Below, in pieces: positions 25,231 to 36,000 of a DNA stretch of 64,000 bases. Origin of the DNA: Candidatus Laterigemmans baculatus. GTDB lineage: Bacteria > Planctomycetota > Planctomycetia > Pirellulales > Pirellulaceae. A model generated the notes under the pieces. The model had not been told where the DNA came from. It saw only the letters and a program-made list of their open reading frames with translations, and did no database searches. The position numbers and the translations under genes were made by a program. Within the stretch, counting starts at the first letter, position 1, and every line of letters begins with the position of its first letter. Location: NCBI RefSeq assembly GCF_010367455.1, contig NZ_WRPR01000028.1, positions 1 through 64,000 on the forward strand, in the 5' to 3' direction.

Positions 25231-26085
25231 TCAGCGATCGAAGAACTTCTTGATCGTGTAGACGGTGGTCGAGCGACCGGCGCGGGCGATCGAGGTCGTC
25301 AGCGGGATCTCTTTGGGGCAAACCGCCACGCAGTTCTGGGCGTTGCCGCAGGTGGTGACGCCTCCCGGGCCGGCCAGCGCTTCGAGCCGCTCGTCGGCGA
25401 TGCTTTCGCCGATCGGATGGTCGTTGAACCGCACCGCCTGGCTGATCGCGTGGGCTCCCATGAAGGCTTCATCGTAGGCCGCAATCTTCCGCTGCTCGAA
25501 CGCCTCGTCCGACTCGCCTTCGAGCCGCTCGAGTTCCACCCGTTGGTACTGCGGGCAGGCCTCGAGGCAGCAGCCGCAGGTCATGCATTTGCTGAGCGGG
25601 TAGTTGCGTTCCTGGTTGTCGCGGCTTTGGCGGGGACCGGCGCCCATGTCGTAGTAATTGTCGACCGGCACCCAGCCCTTGATCCGCTGCAGGTCGCGGA
25701 ACATCCGCGAGCGGTCGACCAGCAGATCGCGGATCACCGGGAACTTCGACATCGGCTCGAGCACGATCTCGTCGGCTTCCTCTTCGAGCAGCCGATCGAC
25801 CAAGGCGCTGCAGCTCTGGCGGACGCGGCCGTTGATGACCATCGTGCAGGAGCCGCAGACCTCTTCGAGGCAGCCGCAGTCCCAGGCGACCGGGGTGACC
25901 CGTTTGCCGTCGACCGTGGTCGCTTGCGCGGCGATCCGCTGCAGAACGCTGATCACGTTCATTTCTCGCTCGTAAGCGATCCGGTGCAGCTCCCAGTACG
26001 GCGCTTCCCCCGGACGATCCTGCCGCTTGACGCGGACGTTGATGTGCGTGGGACGCTTGGTGGAGGTCGGTTCGGGGGCAATCAT
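25231..26085 (-). CDS. sdhB: Succinate dehydrogenase iron-sulfur subunit
   Basis: The 284-residue product has an N-terminal ferredoxin domain with Cys ligands in DCGCLEEVCGSCTMVINGR and a later RQSC for the [2Fe-2S] cluster. A C-terminal helical domain has CMTCGCCLEACPQY and 'CGNAQNCVAVCPKEIP' for the [4Fe-4S] and [3Fe-4S] clusters. It carries electrons from the SdhA flavin to quinone. The gene is last in sdhC-sdhA-sdhB, the order of B558-type (Bacillus-like) enzymes. It lies 123 bp after sdhA, with a small hairpin in between. Confidence 0.97.
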   Translation of the reverse strand: MIAPEPTSTKRPTHINVRVKRQDRPGEAPYWELHRIAYEREMNVISVLQRIAAQATTVDGKRVTPVAWDCGCLEEVCGSCTMVINGRVRQSCSALVDRLLEEEADEIVLEPMSKFPVIRDLLVDRSRMFRDLQRIKGWVPVDNYYDMGAGPRQSRDNQERNYPLSKCMTCGCCLEACPQYQRVELERLEGESDEAFEQRKIAAYDEAFMGAHAISQAVRFNDHPIGESIADERLEALAGPGGVTTCGNAQNCVAVCPKEIPLTTSIARAGRSTTVYTIKKFFDR

Positions 26086-26154
26086 AGTTTTAAGGTTTAT
26101 CGTGAGGGGGAGACTTCCCGGAAATTCAAGTTAAAGGTCGGCCTTGACCCTCAC

Positions 26155-26172
26155 CCTCCCGCAAGCGGGAGG
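26155..26172. repeat. Short hairpin between sdhA and sdhB
   Basis: Arms CCTCCCGC (26155-26162) and GCGGGAGG (26165-26172) pair with a two-base AA loop. There is no U-tract on either side. It may be a REP-like element or a processing or attenuation site inside the operon; I cannot tell which. Confidence 0.7.
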
Positions 26173-26208
26173 ATGGTGTGGAGCGACCGGTTCTTCTGGG
26201 CTCTGCTC

Positions 26209-28200
26209 TCACTTGGCCGCTTCGAGCGACGCCGATTTTTTCTTCGAGCGTTCCGCCCACACCTCTTCGATCTCCTCGGCCCCGACCAAGCCGTACAGTC
26301 GTGGCCGTGGCGGGATCAGCGAGGTGTCGACGTCTTCGTAGGTGATCGTCGGGTCGTTGCCGTCCCAGGTGGCGATCGTGCTCTTCAGGTACTTGCGGTT
26401 GTTCTCCTCGAACTCGTCGCACCACTGTTCGGCTTGCCGCCGCCGCTCGGCCGGTTCATCGGAGGTCAAGCTCGGTTTGGCGAAGTCGGGTTTGAAGTGG
26501 GCACCGCGGCACTCGTCGCGGAGCAGTGCGCCTTTGAGGATCATCTTGGCCAGTGGGAACATGTCCTGAACGGCTTTGGCGAAAATCACGTTCTGATTCG
26601 TCCAGGAGCCACTGTCGGAGAGCGAGACCCGCAGGGCACGCTGGTGCAGATCGTCGACTTTGGCGTAGCCCTCTTCGAGCTGCTTGTTGTGGCGGACGAC
26701 CGTGGCCACGCGGGTCATCACGTCGCCCAGTTCCTGGTGGATCAGGTAGGGATTTTCGTCGCTGCCGCTCTTTCCCTTGACGCTGCCCTGCCCCTTGAGG
26801 AGCGCGTCGTGCCGTGCTCGTTGGGCTCCAATCGCCGATTCGAGCAACCCGGCTGGGACATCGGCATGCGAGCCCTTCTGGCTGGCGGCATAGGCGATCA
26901 CCGAGGGGCCGATAAATAGACCGCTGAAAATGCAGCTCAGCAACGAGTTTGCACCGAGCCGATTGCCCCCGTGGTAGTGGTAATCGCACTCGCCGATCGC
27001 GTACAGACCGTCGATGTTGGTCATGTGGTTCCGCGGCGCACCCGGCTCGAGTCCGCCATCGGACGATTTGACGTAATCGGCCCACAGCCCGCCCATGCTG
27101 TAGTGCACCGCCGGGAAGATCTTCATCGGTTCGACGCGGGGGTCGACCCCTTGGAACTTTTCGTAGATCTCCAGGATCCCGCCCAGCTTGCGGTCGAGTT
27201 CGGTTTTCGGGATGTGGGTCAAGTCGAGGTAGACGCACATCCGGTCGGGTTCGACGCTGAGCCCTTCGGTGACGCAGATGTTGAAGATCTCGCGAGTTGC
27301 GATGTCGCGGGGGACGAGGTTGCCGTACGCCGGGTAGCGTTCTTCGAGGAAGTAATAGCGGTCGGAGGCGGGGATTTCTCGCGGGTCGCGGGTGTCCTGA
27401 GGAGTCCGCGGAACCCACACGCGGCCCCCTTCGCCGCGGGCCGACTCGCTCATCAGCCGCAGCTTGTCCGCCCCGGGGATCGCCGTGGGGTGGACCTGGA
27501 TGAACTCGCCGTTGCCGTACTTGGCTCCGGCTTGCACGCAGCGGCTGGCGGCGCTGCCGTTGCAGAAGACGCTCATCGTGCTCCGGCCGTAGATCAATCC
27601 ACAGCCGCCGGTGGCGACGATCACCGCGTCGGCCGGAAAGGCCCGGATCTCCATCGAGACCATGTCCTGGGCGATCGCCCCGCGGCACCGCCCCGAGTCG
27701 TCCAGGATCGGACCCAAAAAGTCCCAGAACTCGAACTTCCGCACGCGGCCTTCGCTCTCCTGCCAGCGGACCTGCTCGTCGAGCGCGTAGAGCAGCTGCT
27801 GCCCGGTGGTCGCTCCGGCAAAGGCGGTCCGTTTGTAGAGCGTGCCACCAAACCGGCGGCGGTCGATGAAGCCTTCGCCGGTGCGGTTGAAGGGAACCCC
27901 GAGGCGATCCATCAGGTCGATCACCTTGGGAGCCCAGTAGGCCATCTCCTTGACCGGCGGCTGGTGGTTCAGGAAGTCTCCGCCGTAGACCGTGTCGTCA
28001 AAGTGCTTCCACTCGTTGTCGCCCAACTGCCGCGTGGCGTCGTTGCAGGAGTTGATGCCCCCTTGCGCGCACACGCTGTGCGACCGCTTGACCGGGGTCA
28101 GGCTGACCAGATCGACGCTGACGCCGAGCTCCGTCAGCTTCATCGTCGCCGCGAGGCCGGCTAGACCGCCTCCGATGACGACTACGCGATGATCGGCCAT
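26209..28200 (-). CDS. sdhA: Succinate dehydrogenase flavoprotein subunit
   Basis: The 663-residue product has an N-terminal FAD-binding VVVIGGGLAGLAA (residues 6-18), the covalent FAD attachment His41 in RSHSVCAQGGIN, 'GATTGQQLLYALDE', and 'QVHPTAIPG' and 'SARGEGGRVWV' of the dicarboxylate site. Further family segments are 'FPAVHYSMGGLW', 'GLYAIGECDYHYHGGNRLGANSLL' (in two parts) and a C-terminal helical domain. The sequence style is that of the Bacillus-type (B558) enzyme and not the proteobacterial one. It oxidises succinate to fumarate in the TCA cycle and reduces menaquinone through SdhB and SdhC. It is preceded by a 125-bp gap that includes a run of nine G (28240-28248). Confidence 0.97.
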   Translation of the reverse strand: MADHRVVVIGGGLAGLAATMKLTELGVSVDLVSLTPVKRSHSVCAQGGINSCNDATRQLGDNEWKHFDDTVYGGDFLNHQPPVKEMAYWAPKVIDLMDRLGVPFNRTGEGFIDRRRFGGTLYKRTAFAGATTGQQLLYALDEQVRWQESEGRVRKFEFWDFLGPILDDSGRCRGAIAQDMVSMEIRAFPADAVIVATGGCGLIYGRSTMSVFCNGSAASRCVQAGAKYGNGEFIQVHPTAIPGADKLRLMSESARGEGGRVWVPRTPQDTRDPREIPASDRYYFLEERYPAYGNLVPRDIATREIFNICVTEGLSVEPDRMCVYLDLTHIPKTELDRKLGGILEIYEKFQGVDPRVEPMKIFPAVHYSMGGLWADYVKSSDGGLEPGAPRNHMTNIDGLYAIGECDYHYHGGNRLGANSLLSCIFSGLFIGPSVIAYAASQKGSHADVPAGLLESAIGAQRARHDALLKGQGSVKGKSGSDENPYLIHQELGDVMTRVATVVRHNKQLEEGYAKVDDLHQRALRVSLSDSGSWTNQNVIFAKAVQDMFPLAKMILKGALLRDECRGAHFKPDFAKPSLTSDEPAERRRQAEQWCDEFEENNRKYLKSTIATWDGNDPTITYEDVDTSLIPPRPRLYGLVGAEEIEEVWAERSKKKSASLEAAK

Positions 28201-28325
28201 AGTTCACTTACTCCGTAACGAATTGAATTTCAGCTGGAAGGGGGGGGGACACACGAAGCGTGGTCGCTGACGCGAGACGCCGCCCGAACAGCGGGGCGGC
28301 GCCCGGTAAAGGAATGCAATGGCCA

Positions 28326-29234
28326 CTACTCGGCCGCGACCGGCAGTGCTCCTGCGGGGGGAATCGCCGCGGCGGGGGGAAGCGCCGCGTCAGGCTCGCT
28401 GGCGGCTTGCAGCCCTGCCGATGGTTCGGCTGATTCGGGGGCGACGAGCGGCGGGGCGCGACGTTTGGCCGGGTCGTCCGGGACGAGCAGTCCCTTGACC
28501 GCTTCGTCGAACATCTGGTCTTCAAGCTCGACCGCTTTGGCCGCGTCGGTCGAGATCGCAGCCCACCAGGCGCCGGCACCGACCAGAGCCAGGAGCACTC
28601 CAAACACGCTGCAGACTTTCAGCGCCCGCCGCTGCGCTTCCGGCGTGAGCCACAGCCCCCAGGTGATCCCGGCGGTCCACAAGCCGTTGGCCAAGTGGAA
28701 CACGCAGGCCATCACGCCGATGAAGTAGAACGTCGGCCAGAGAAAGCCGTCCATCGCTTCGGCCAGCGTCGAGGCGGCGCTATAGGCTCGGAAGCGGTGC
28801 CCGCCGAACGGCGTCGCGACGTAGTCGAGCCAGATCTTGGTGTGGAACCAGCCGTGCATGTGAAACACGTGGACCAGCAAAAACACCAGGGCGATCATCC
28901 CGGTCCAGCGCTGCCAGGTGTACCGCTTGTTGGCCGCGTACTGGTAATGGTTGCTGTTGATCTTCGCCGTGCGGACGATCCACACCCCGATCAACCCGTG
29001 AAACAACAGCGGCAAGAAAATGAACGTCCACTCGATAAGCGGCAGCACGACGCCGAACGAGTGGATTTGGTAAACCGCTCGCTGGAAGGTGGGGACGCCG
29101 TTCAACAGACTGGCGTTGGTGACCAGGTGGACCACCATGTAGACGCCGAGCGGGACGATCCCGGTCAGCGAGTGCAGTCGGCGAATTGCGAACTCATGAC
29201 GGAGAAAGAACGAAGGAGCGGTGGGTTCGGACAC
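28326..29234 (-). CDS. sdhC: Succinate dehydrogenase cytochrome b558 subunit with Pro/Ala-rich tail
   Basis: The 302-residue product has five hydrophobic helices and the His residues expected for a dihaem b558 anchor: FAIRRLHSLTG, 'VVHLVTNA', 'PLLFHGLIGVW', 'HVFHMHGWFH' and 'ACVFHLANGLW'. This single-polypeptide anchor matches the B558 family, which reduces menaquinone. After the last helix the protein extends about 60 residues beyond the usual end, in a Pro/Ala/Glu-rich tail of no recognisable fold. It is the first gene of the sdhCAB operon, and its promoter should lie between 29235 and 29563. Confidence 0.94.
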   Translation of the reverse strand: MSEPTAPSFFLRHEFAIRRLHSLTGIVPLGVYMVVHLVTNASLLNGVPTFQRAVYQIHSFGVVLPLIEWTFIFLPLLFHGLIGVWIVRTAKINSNHYQYAANKRYTWQRWTGMIALVFLLVHVFHMHGWFHTKIWLDYVATPFGGHRFRAYSAASTLAEAMDGFLWPTFYFIGVMACVFHLANGLWTAGITWGLWLTPEAQRRALKVCSVFGVLLALVGAGAWWAAISTDAAKAVELEDQMFDEAVKGLLVPDDPAKRRAPPLVAPESAEPSAGLQAASEPDAALPPAAAIPPAGALPVAAE

Positions 29235-29459
29235 AGATGGAAGATCCTTCGCGCCGCAGTGGCCAGGCAGCTGCCCGCGGCCCGGTAAAATGCCGGAATG
29301 AAATGGAAAGCCCTACGCTGGAGGTTGAGTTTAAACGGCTTGGGGTTGATGGCAAAGCGGCATCCGGGGGGCCAGCAGCGAATTTCGCCTAGTCGCGGCG
29401 GATGTCCCCACGCTCGATGGCATTCCGGTTGCATTTAGAGGGCAATTGGCGGTTTTTCA

Positions 29460-29472
29460 TGTCATAATGACA
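29460..29472. promoter_or_regulatory. Palindrome TGTCATAATGACA, possible operator or -10 region
   Basis: The six-base arms TGTCAT and ATGACA surround one A, in the most AT-rich part of the gap between sdhC and the receiver gene. The centre contains CATAAT, close to a -10 hexamer. No well-placed -35 was found, so this is only a candidate protein-binding site. Confidence 0.3.
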
Positions 29473-29490
29473 GAGATACGCCTTCCTTTC

Positions 29491-29544
29491 GGGAACGCCC
29501 TGCTTTTTGGGAACGCCCCGCTTTTTGGGAACGCCCCGCTTTTC
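29491..29544. repeat. Three-copy 18-bp tandem repeat upstream of the receiver gene
   Basis: The unit GGGAACGCCCCGCTTTTT is repeated three times (29491, 29509, 29527) with single-base differences, ending 19 bp before the receiver ATG. It would lie in the 5' leader or promoter of that gene. Confidence 0.93.
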
Positions 29545-29563
29545 GTGAACGGATGAGACCGGG

Positions 29564-29950
29564 ATGTTAGCCTGTCCTCGCCTGCTGATCACCGACGACG
29601 ATCTCGCCTTCCGCGAGTCGCTCGGTGAAGCTTTTGCACGGCGGGGTTTCGAAGTCACGCTGGCCGAGGATGGAGAGCGGGGGCTCGACGTGGCCCGTCG
29701 CGGCAAATTCCATCTGGCATTGGTCGATTACCAAATGCCCCGCTTGAGCGGATTGCAGATGCTCGAGCAGTTGCGGATCGAGTGCCCCGAGCTGCCCTTC
29801 ATCCTGATGAGCGGAGCGATGGACGAGTCGCTTCGGGCTGAGGCCGAACGGATGCGGGCCTACCGCGTGATGAGCAAACCGCTGCGGCTTCGCCAAGTCG
29901 ACAGCCTCGTCCGCGAGGCCCTCGCCGAAGTCTACGGCTGGGCCGGCTAA
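29564..29950 (+). CDS. Single-domain response regulator (CheY-like receiver)
   Basis: The 128-residue product is only a receiver domain: acidic cluster TDDD (10-13), phosphoacceptor Asp55 in LALVDYQMPRLSG, Ser83 in FILMSGAMD, and Lys105 in MSKPLRLRQ. No output domain or DNA-binding region follows. No histidine kinase gene is adjacent. It may be a phosphorelay intermediate or bind a protein partner; the target cannot be read from the sequence. Confidence 0.93.
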   Translation: MLACPRLLITDDDLAFRESLGEAFARRGFEVTLAEDGERGLDVARRGKFHLALVDYQMPRLSGLQMLEQLRIECPELPFILMSGAMDESLRAEAERMRAYRVMSKPLRLRQVDSLVREALAEVYGWAG

Positions 29951-29981
29951 AAGCAGCCACTCTTCGCTTAGCCGCGCCACC

Positions 29982-30049
29982 ATCAGCCGCCGGGCGCTAG
30001 CCCACGGTTCCCATTCACGGAAACCGGACGCTAGCGCGTGGCGGCTGAT
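29982..30049. repeat. Second copy of the GCTAGC-centred hairpin element, between convergent genes
   Basis: The right arm (30022-30049) is identical over 28 bp to the arm at 25196-25223. The left arm (29982-30009) is its reverse complement with five mismatches, clustered at two places. It lies between the 3' ends of the receiver gene and the first giant gene, where a two-way terminator would be expected. Confidence 0.92.
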
Positions 30050-30099
30050 GACATCATTCATGCGTCCCTGGCACGGCGGAACAACACCACCCTCCTCCG

Positions 30100-33000
30100 T
30101 TACGCCTCTCCGCCGCCGAAGCTCGACCAGACGGCGTCGAGGTCGGCGGTCCCCTTCTCGCTCGACGCGTCTCGCTGCCGGGCGAGTTCGTCGAGCAGGG
30201 TGTCCAGGCGATCGTCGTCCAGCTCGCCGACCTGGCTGAAGTCCCAGTCAAGCTCCAGCGAGCTGCTCGGGGCCGGAACGGTTTCTGGGGCATCGATCCG
30301 CACGATGGGCTCGGCGGCTGCATTGCTGCTGTGGCCGGCGAACGGCGTCGCTGCACCCCCCTCCCCTTCACCACCCGAGATATTGGCGCGGTTCAGAGCG
30401 TTGATCACCTGCAGGGCATCGAGCGGCGAGATCACTCCGTTGCCGTCGACATCGTAGTACGGCGGCGTGGGCTGGGTGGGATCGATCGCTCCCGAATCAT
30501 TGCGATTCAGGTAGTTGATGATCACCAGTGCGTCGATCGGAGAGACTTCACCCGAGTCGTTAACGTCGAGCGGGTTGTCGGGGTTCTGCTGAACGCTCGC
30601 CAGTACCCGGACGCTGACGGTCGCGACGTTGCTTGGAGCTCCGTCGTCGTCGAGCACCTGGTAGGTGAACGAATCGCTCCCCACGTAGTCGGTCGCCGGG
30701 ACGTAGGTAATCCTTCCGTCGACGTGGACGATCGTCTGTCCGTGGGTCGGCCCGCTGAGGATCTCCACCGTCGCCGGATCGATCGTGCCGTCGCTATCGC
30801 TGTCGTTGGCGAGCACGTCGAAGGTCCGCGATTCGTTGCGGTAGACGAGGACCGAATCGTTGCCGGCGGTCGGCGGATGGTTCACCCCGATCTGGATTTC
30901 GACCGGCTGGCTGAGCATTCCCTGGTCATCGCGAACCGCATAGCGGATCCGATCGCTGCCCTGGAACGTCGGCGACGGGGTGTAGGTGAACGCCCCCGAG
31001 GAGCTGACGTCGAGCGTTCCGAAGGCTGGCTGCAGGGTGATCACCACCGACGACGGGTTGATCGTGCCGTCGACATCGGTGTCGTTGCTCAGCGGATAGA
31101 ACGTCGTGGGATTGGTGGGATGCACGATCGGCGCGTCGGGACGAGCGACCGGAGCGTCGTTGACCCCGGTGAGCGTGATCGTGACCGTCGCTACCGTGCT
31201 CGGGACTCCCGCCTCGTCGACTGCCTGGTAGGTGAAGACGTCGGTCACCGGGAGCTGGCCAGCCCGCAGGGCCTGGATCGCCATGGAGCCGGTCGGATTG
31301 TAGGTGATCGTCGATCCGTCGGCCGAAAGCGTTAGCGTCGCTCCGAGTTGACTGGTGCTGGGCAACCCCGTCACCGAGAGCACGTCTTGCGGGTCCGCAT
31401 CCTGATCGTTGCTCAGCAGACTGGCTGCCGAGATCGTCAGGACCGAATCCTCGTTGGTCGTGTAGTTGTCGTCGACCGCGACCGGAGCATCGTTGATCGG
31501 CGTGATTGTCAACGAGAGCGTGATCGGCTGAGGAGCCACCGCACCGCCGGTGTCGCGAGCGGTGATCAGGATGTCGACATCTCCCGAAGCGTTCGGAGCC
31601 GGGGTGAATTGCAGCAGACCGTCGTCGGAGAGCGTCGGCAGGCTGGAGAACTTGGCCCGGTCGGCCGCCGCGACGCTGACGTCGAACATCACCGCTTGGC
31701 CCTCGGCCACCTCGTCGGCCGGACCGGGGGAGATGTTGGTCGCCCACAGCCGGTTGTAGGGACCACTGTCTTCGAGCAGCGTGATGTCACCGCCGGCGGT
31801 GAACGTCGGCGGATCGTTGACCCCCGTAACCTGGAGGGCGAACGTCCGCGAAAGCGACTCGAACTGGTGCTCCGGACGCGACGGATCACCGCCCAAGTGA
31901 CCCTGCGGGCCGTTGTCTCGAGCGATGACCTGGAAGACGGTGCGGCCGTTCGCGTTGGCGGCGGTCCGGAAGCGAAGTTCCCCGGTCACCGGATCGACGG
32001 TCGGCAGCTCGGCAAACAGGTCGTTCGCATTGGTGCCCGAGATCGGAGTCACGATGAACGTCAAGTCCTGGGCGGTCGGTCCCTCGATTTCGTCCGCCGC
32101 CGTCACCGGGCCGGCCAGCACATTGGTCGCCCAGTTGGGGATCACCGACAAACCGGCCGTGCCATTGGTCGAAGCGTCCTCGGCGACGGTCACGTCGGCC
32201 GCACCGCCGAACTCGGGGCGGTCGTTGACGGCGTTGATCGTCAGCGAAACGGTGGCGTACGAGCCGCGCGAGTCGTCCACCATCTGACCGCTCGTCAGGT
32301 TGAACGTCTGCCCGTCGTCGACCACTCCGAACACGAACGAGTCGGTGCCGTTGAAGTTCGGGTGGGGAGTGTACCGCAGCCCAGCAAACTCGCCGCCGAC
32401 GGTGTAAGCGACGAGGCTTCCGTGCGGCGTGGTCGGCGAGAAGAAGAACTCGTCGGTGCTGAGCGTCTGATTGCCACCGGGGGTTCCATCGGCCTCGTTG
32501 GCCGGTCCGACACGGAAGATGTCGTACAGCCCGGTTGCTTCGAGGGTGTGGATCGGCAGATCGATCGTGCCATCCTCGTCGAGCGAGAGATGGAGCACCG
32601 AGGGGGTTGCGATCGGCGGATCGTTGACCGGAGCTAGCGTCAGCGTCAGCAGGACCGACTCGGAGAAACTCTCGTCGCCGCGACCGGTTTCGCTGCCAGC
32701 GCCACCGTCGTCCGCGGTCACTTGGACCACGATCGTGCCGACCGCATTGGCCGCCGTCGTGTAGGTCAAGGTGCCATTGCTCGAGATCGCCGGAGCCACC
32801 GAGAACATCGCCGCCATGTCGGCCGCCGTGTAGCCGGCTGCCGGGACGACGTCGAAAGTGACCGTTTGGCCGGTGAGGGGGTCGGTTTCGTCGATCGCCG
32901 TTTCCGGACCGGCGACGATATTGGTTGCCCAGCCGGGGACCGTCACCCGACCGCTATCCTCGAGCCGCACGATCGAGCTAGCGCCGGGCGTGAAGCTCGG

Positions 33001-36000
33001 TGCATCGTTCACCGGCTCGACCCGCAGATCGATCATGAACTCGCTGGTCAGCGGATCGGAGGCTTCCGAACCGGTGGTGAAGTTGAAGGTCACCCCGTCG
33101 TCGGTGACGGTGTAGAAGAACGTGTCGAGGTCGCTTCCGTCGGCACCGCTATTGAAGTCGGCGTCGGGTCGATACAGCAGCGCGATCACACGTCCGTTGG
33201 CGTCGTGGACCGGTTCGACCGTTCCGTGCAGCGTCCGCATCGGGGCGAAGTCGACCACCGCGAGCGACTGGTTGCCGCCGGGCGTGGTGGGATCGGCTTC
33301 GTTGTCCGGGCCGACCGAGAACTGGTCGAGCAGACCGGCCGGCTCGCCGGGGCCGGACGCATAGAGCGGAATCAGCAGCGTGTGATCTTCGAGCAGCGAG
33401 TACTCGGCCGCTTCGCCGACGGTGACTCGCGGCGCATCGTTCTTCGGACGCACGTGGATCGTCAGCGTCTGCTGCGTGAAGTTCACATCGCCCCGCGTCG
33501 AATCCAGATCGCCGCTGTCGGTCGCGGTGATGACGAACACACCGCTGCCGACTGCATCGACCGCCGGCGTGAAGGAGATCATGCCGTTGTCGTCGATCGT
33601 GACGCCCGCGGCTCCCCCGACGAACAGATCGCCCGGGAAACTCGAGGCGGGATCCGGAGCGATCGTGAACGTCACGGTCTGGGCCTGCGAATCGCTGTCG
33701 CCATTGAGCTCATCGCCCGCGACGCTCGGACCCGACCGGATGAAGTCCGCCCAATCGATCGTGTGGCTGCCCGAGTCCTCCTGGACCTGCAGTTCGGCAG
33801 GACCGCCAAACTCGGGTGCGTCGTTGACCGCTTCGACGTTGAGGGTCAGCGTGAAAGTCTTCGTGCGGGGATCGGCCTCAAGCCCCGCCGGATCCTCGTC
33901 GGACCAGGTGGTGCCGTTGTCGGTCGCGGTGATGATGAATGTGACCGAGCCGTTTTGGTGGAGCGCCGGACGGAAAGTCAGCTCACCGCCGGTGTTATCG
34001 GCGGCCAGGAACGAAGACAGCTGCGGCTGGACCTCGAAAATCCGGGCCGCTTCGGCTTCGTGTCCCGCGAGCGGAGCGATCGTAAAGGTCACGTTCTCCA
34101 CTTCCGCGTCGCCAAACAAACCACCCAGGTCGGGCAGGTTGCCGAACTCGTCGAGCGCGACTTCCGGACCGGGCCGGACGTAGGTCGCCCAATCGATCGC
34201 GACGTCGCCGGCATCCTCGAGCACGTTGACCGTCGCCGGTCCGTCGAACTCCGGAGCGTCATTGACCGAGTCGATGGCGATCGTGACGTAGACCGGCTCG
34301 GAGATCGGGTCGTCGCCGATGGCGTCGGGATCGTTGTTCGGCCCGTTGTCGGTGCCGACGATCATGAACACCGCCGCACCGACCTGGTGGGCCGCCGGGG
34401 TGTAAGTCAATCGTCCGCTCGAATCGACCGCCGGAGCGACCTCGAACAGGTTGGGATTGTTGGTGTCGACTTGGGTGACGGTGAAGGTGACGACCTGTCC
34501 CTCTTCATCGGTCGCTTCGACCGGACCTGGGCGAAGCGAGTCGGTCCACTGGATGTCGACCGGTCCGCTGTCCTCGAGCGACCGCACCAAGTCCGCTCCA
34601 TCGAACTCCGGAGCATCGTTGACCGCACCCACGGTCAAAGTCAGCGTGAAGGTCGTGGAACGAGGATCGGCCTCAAGCCCCGCCGGATCCTCATAGGACC
34701 AGCTCGAGCCGTTGTCGGTCGCCGTGATGACGAACACCGCCGAACCGTTCTGATGCAGCGCCGGACGGAAAGTCAGTTCGCCTCCGGTGTTGTCGGCGGC
34801 CAGGAACGAGGACAGCTGCGGCTGGACCTCGAAGATCCGGGCCGCTTCCGCTTCGTGCCCTGCGAGCGGAGCGATCGTGAAGGTCACGTTCTCCAGCTCC
34901 GCGTCGCCAAACAGCCCACCCAGGTCGGGCAAGTTGCCGAACTCGTCGAGCGCCACTTCCGGACCGGGCCGGACGTAGGTCGCCCAGTCGATCACGACGT
35001 CGCCGGCGTCCTCGAGCACATCGACCGTCGCCGGTCCATCGAACTCCGGAGCGTCGTTGACCGAGTCGATGGCGATCGTGACGTAGACCGGCTCGGAGAC
35101 CGGCTTGTCGCCGATTGCGTCCGGATCATTGTTCGGCCCGTTGTCGGTGCCGACGATCATGAACACCGCCGCACCGACCTGGTGGGCCGCCGGGGTGTAG
35201 GTCAGTCGTCCGCTCGAATCGACCGCCGGAGCGACTTCGAACAGGCTGGGGTTATTGGTGTCGACCTGCGTGACGGTGAAGGTGACGACCTGTCCCTCTT
35301 CATCGTTCGCTTCGACCGGTCCCGGGCGGAGCGTGTCGGTCCACTGGACGTCGACCGGCCCGCTGTCCTCGAGCGACCGCACCAAATCGGCTCCGCCAAA
35401 CTCCGGAGCGTCGTTGACCGGCAGTACGTCGATCGTGAACTCGAGCGGCGCGGAGGTATTGATGTTCGGCGAGCTGAACGGCCCATCGTCGACAGCGACG
35501 ACCTCGAAAGTCGCCGAGCCGATACGGTGCCGCAGAGTTTGGAACCGCAGCGTTCCGTCATCGTCGACGGTGACGTAATCGCCGTTGGCATCGGGGACGA
35601 ACAATTCCGCTGGATCGCTTCCACCGGTGAAGGTGACGATGAACGAGACGGCTTGGCCGGTGAGCGGATCGTTTTCATCAGTCGCCGTCGGCGGACCGGC
35701 AAGGATGTTATAGGCCCAGCCCGGAATCACGGTCCGGCCGACGTCGGCCGGATCGACTGGAGGTGCAGCGAACTCGCCCCGATCCTCGTAGACTTCGACG
35801 TCGCCTTGAGCATCGAACTGCGGCGGATCGTTGACCGACGCGACTTGCAATCGCATCTGGAATTCGCTGACCAGCGGATCGTCAACGCTCGCCCCTTCGT
35901 CGAAGGCGTATTCAGGACCCGAGCCGGCAACCGGATTGGCGAACTCCCACGTCCGACCGTTGTCGACGACCGAGTAGGTGAACGAGTCGTCGCCGTTGAA

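Larger units (their letters stand above)
29235..29563. other. Divergent intergenic region between sdhC and the receiver gene
   Basis: This 329-bp gap is flanked by gene starts pointing away on both sides. It contains a short palindrome (29460-29472) and a three-copy 18-bp repeat (29491-29544), listed separately. The part from 29240 to 29400 shows no gene or clear promoter. The region around 29400-29475 is less GC-rich than its surroundings, which would suit a promoter. Confidence 0.6.
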
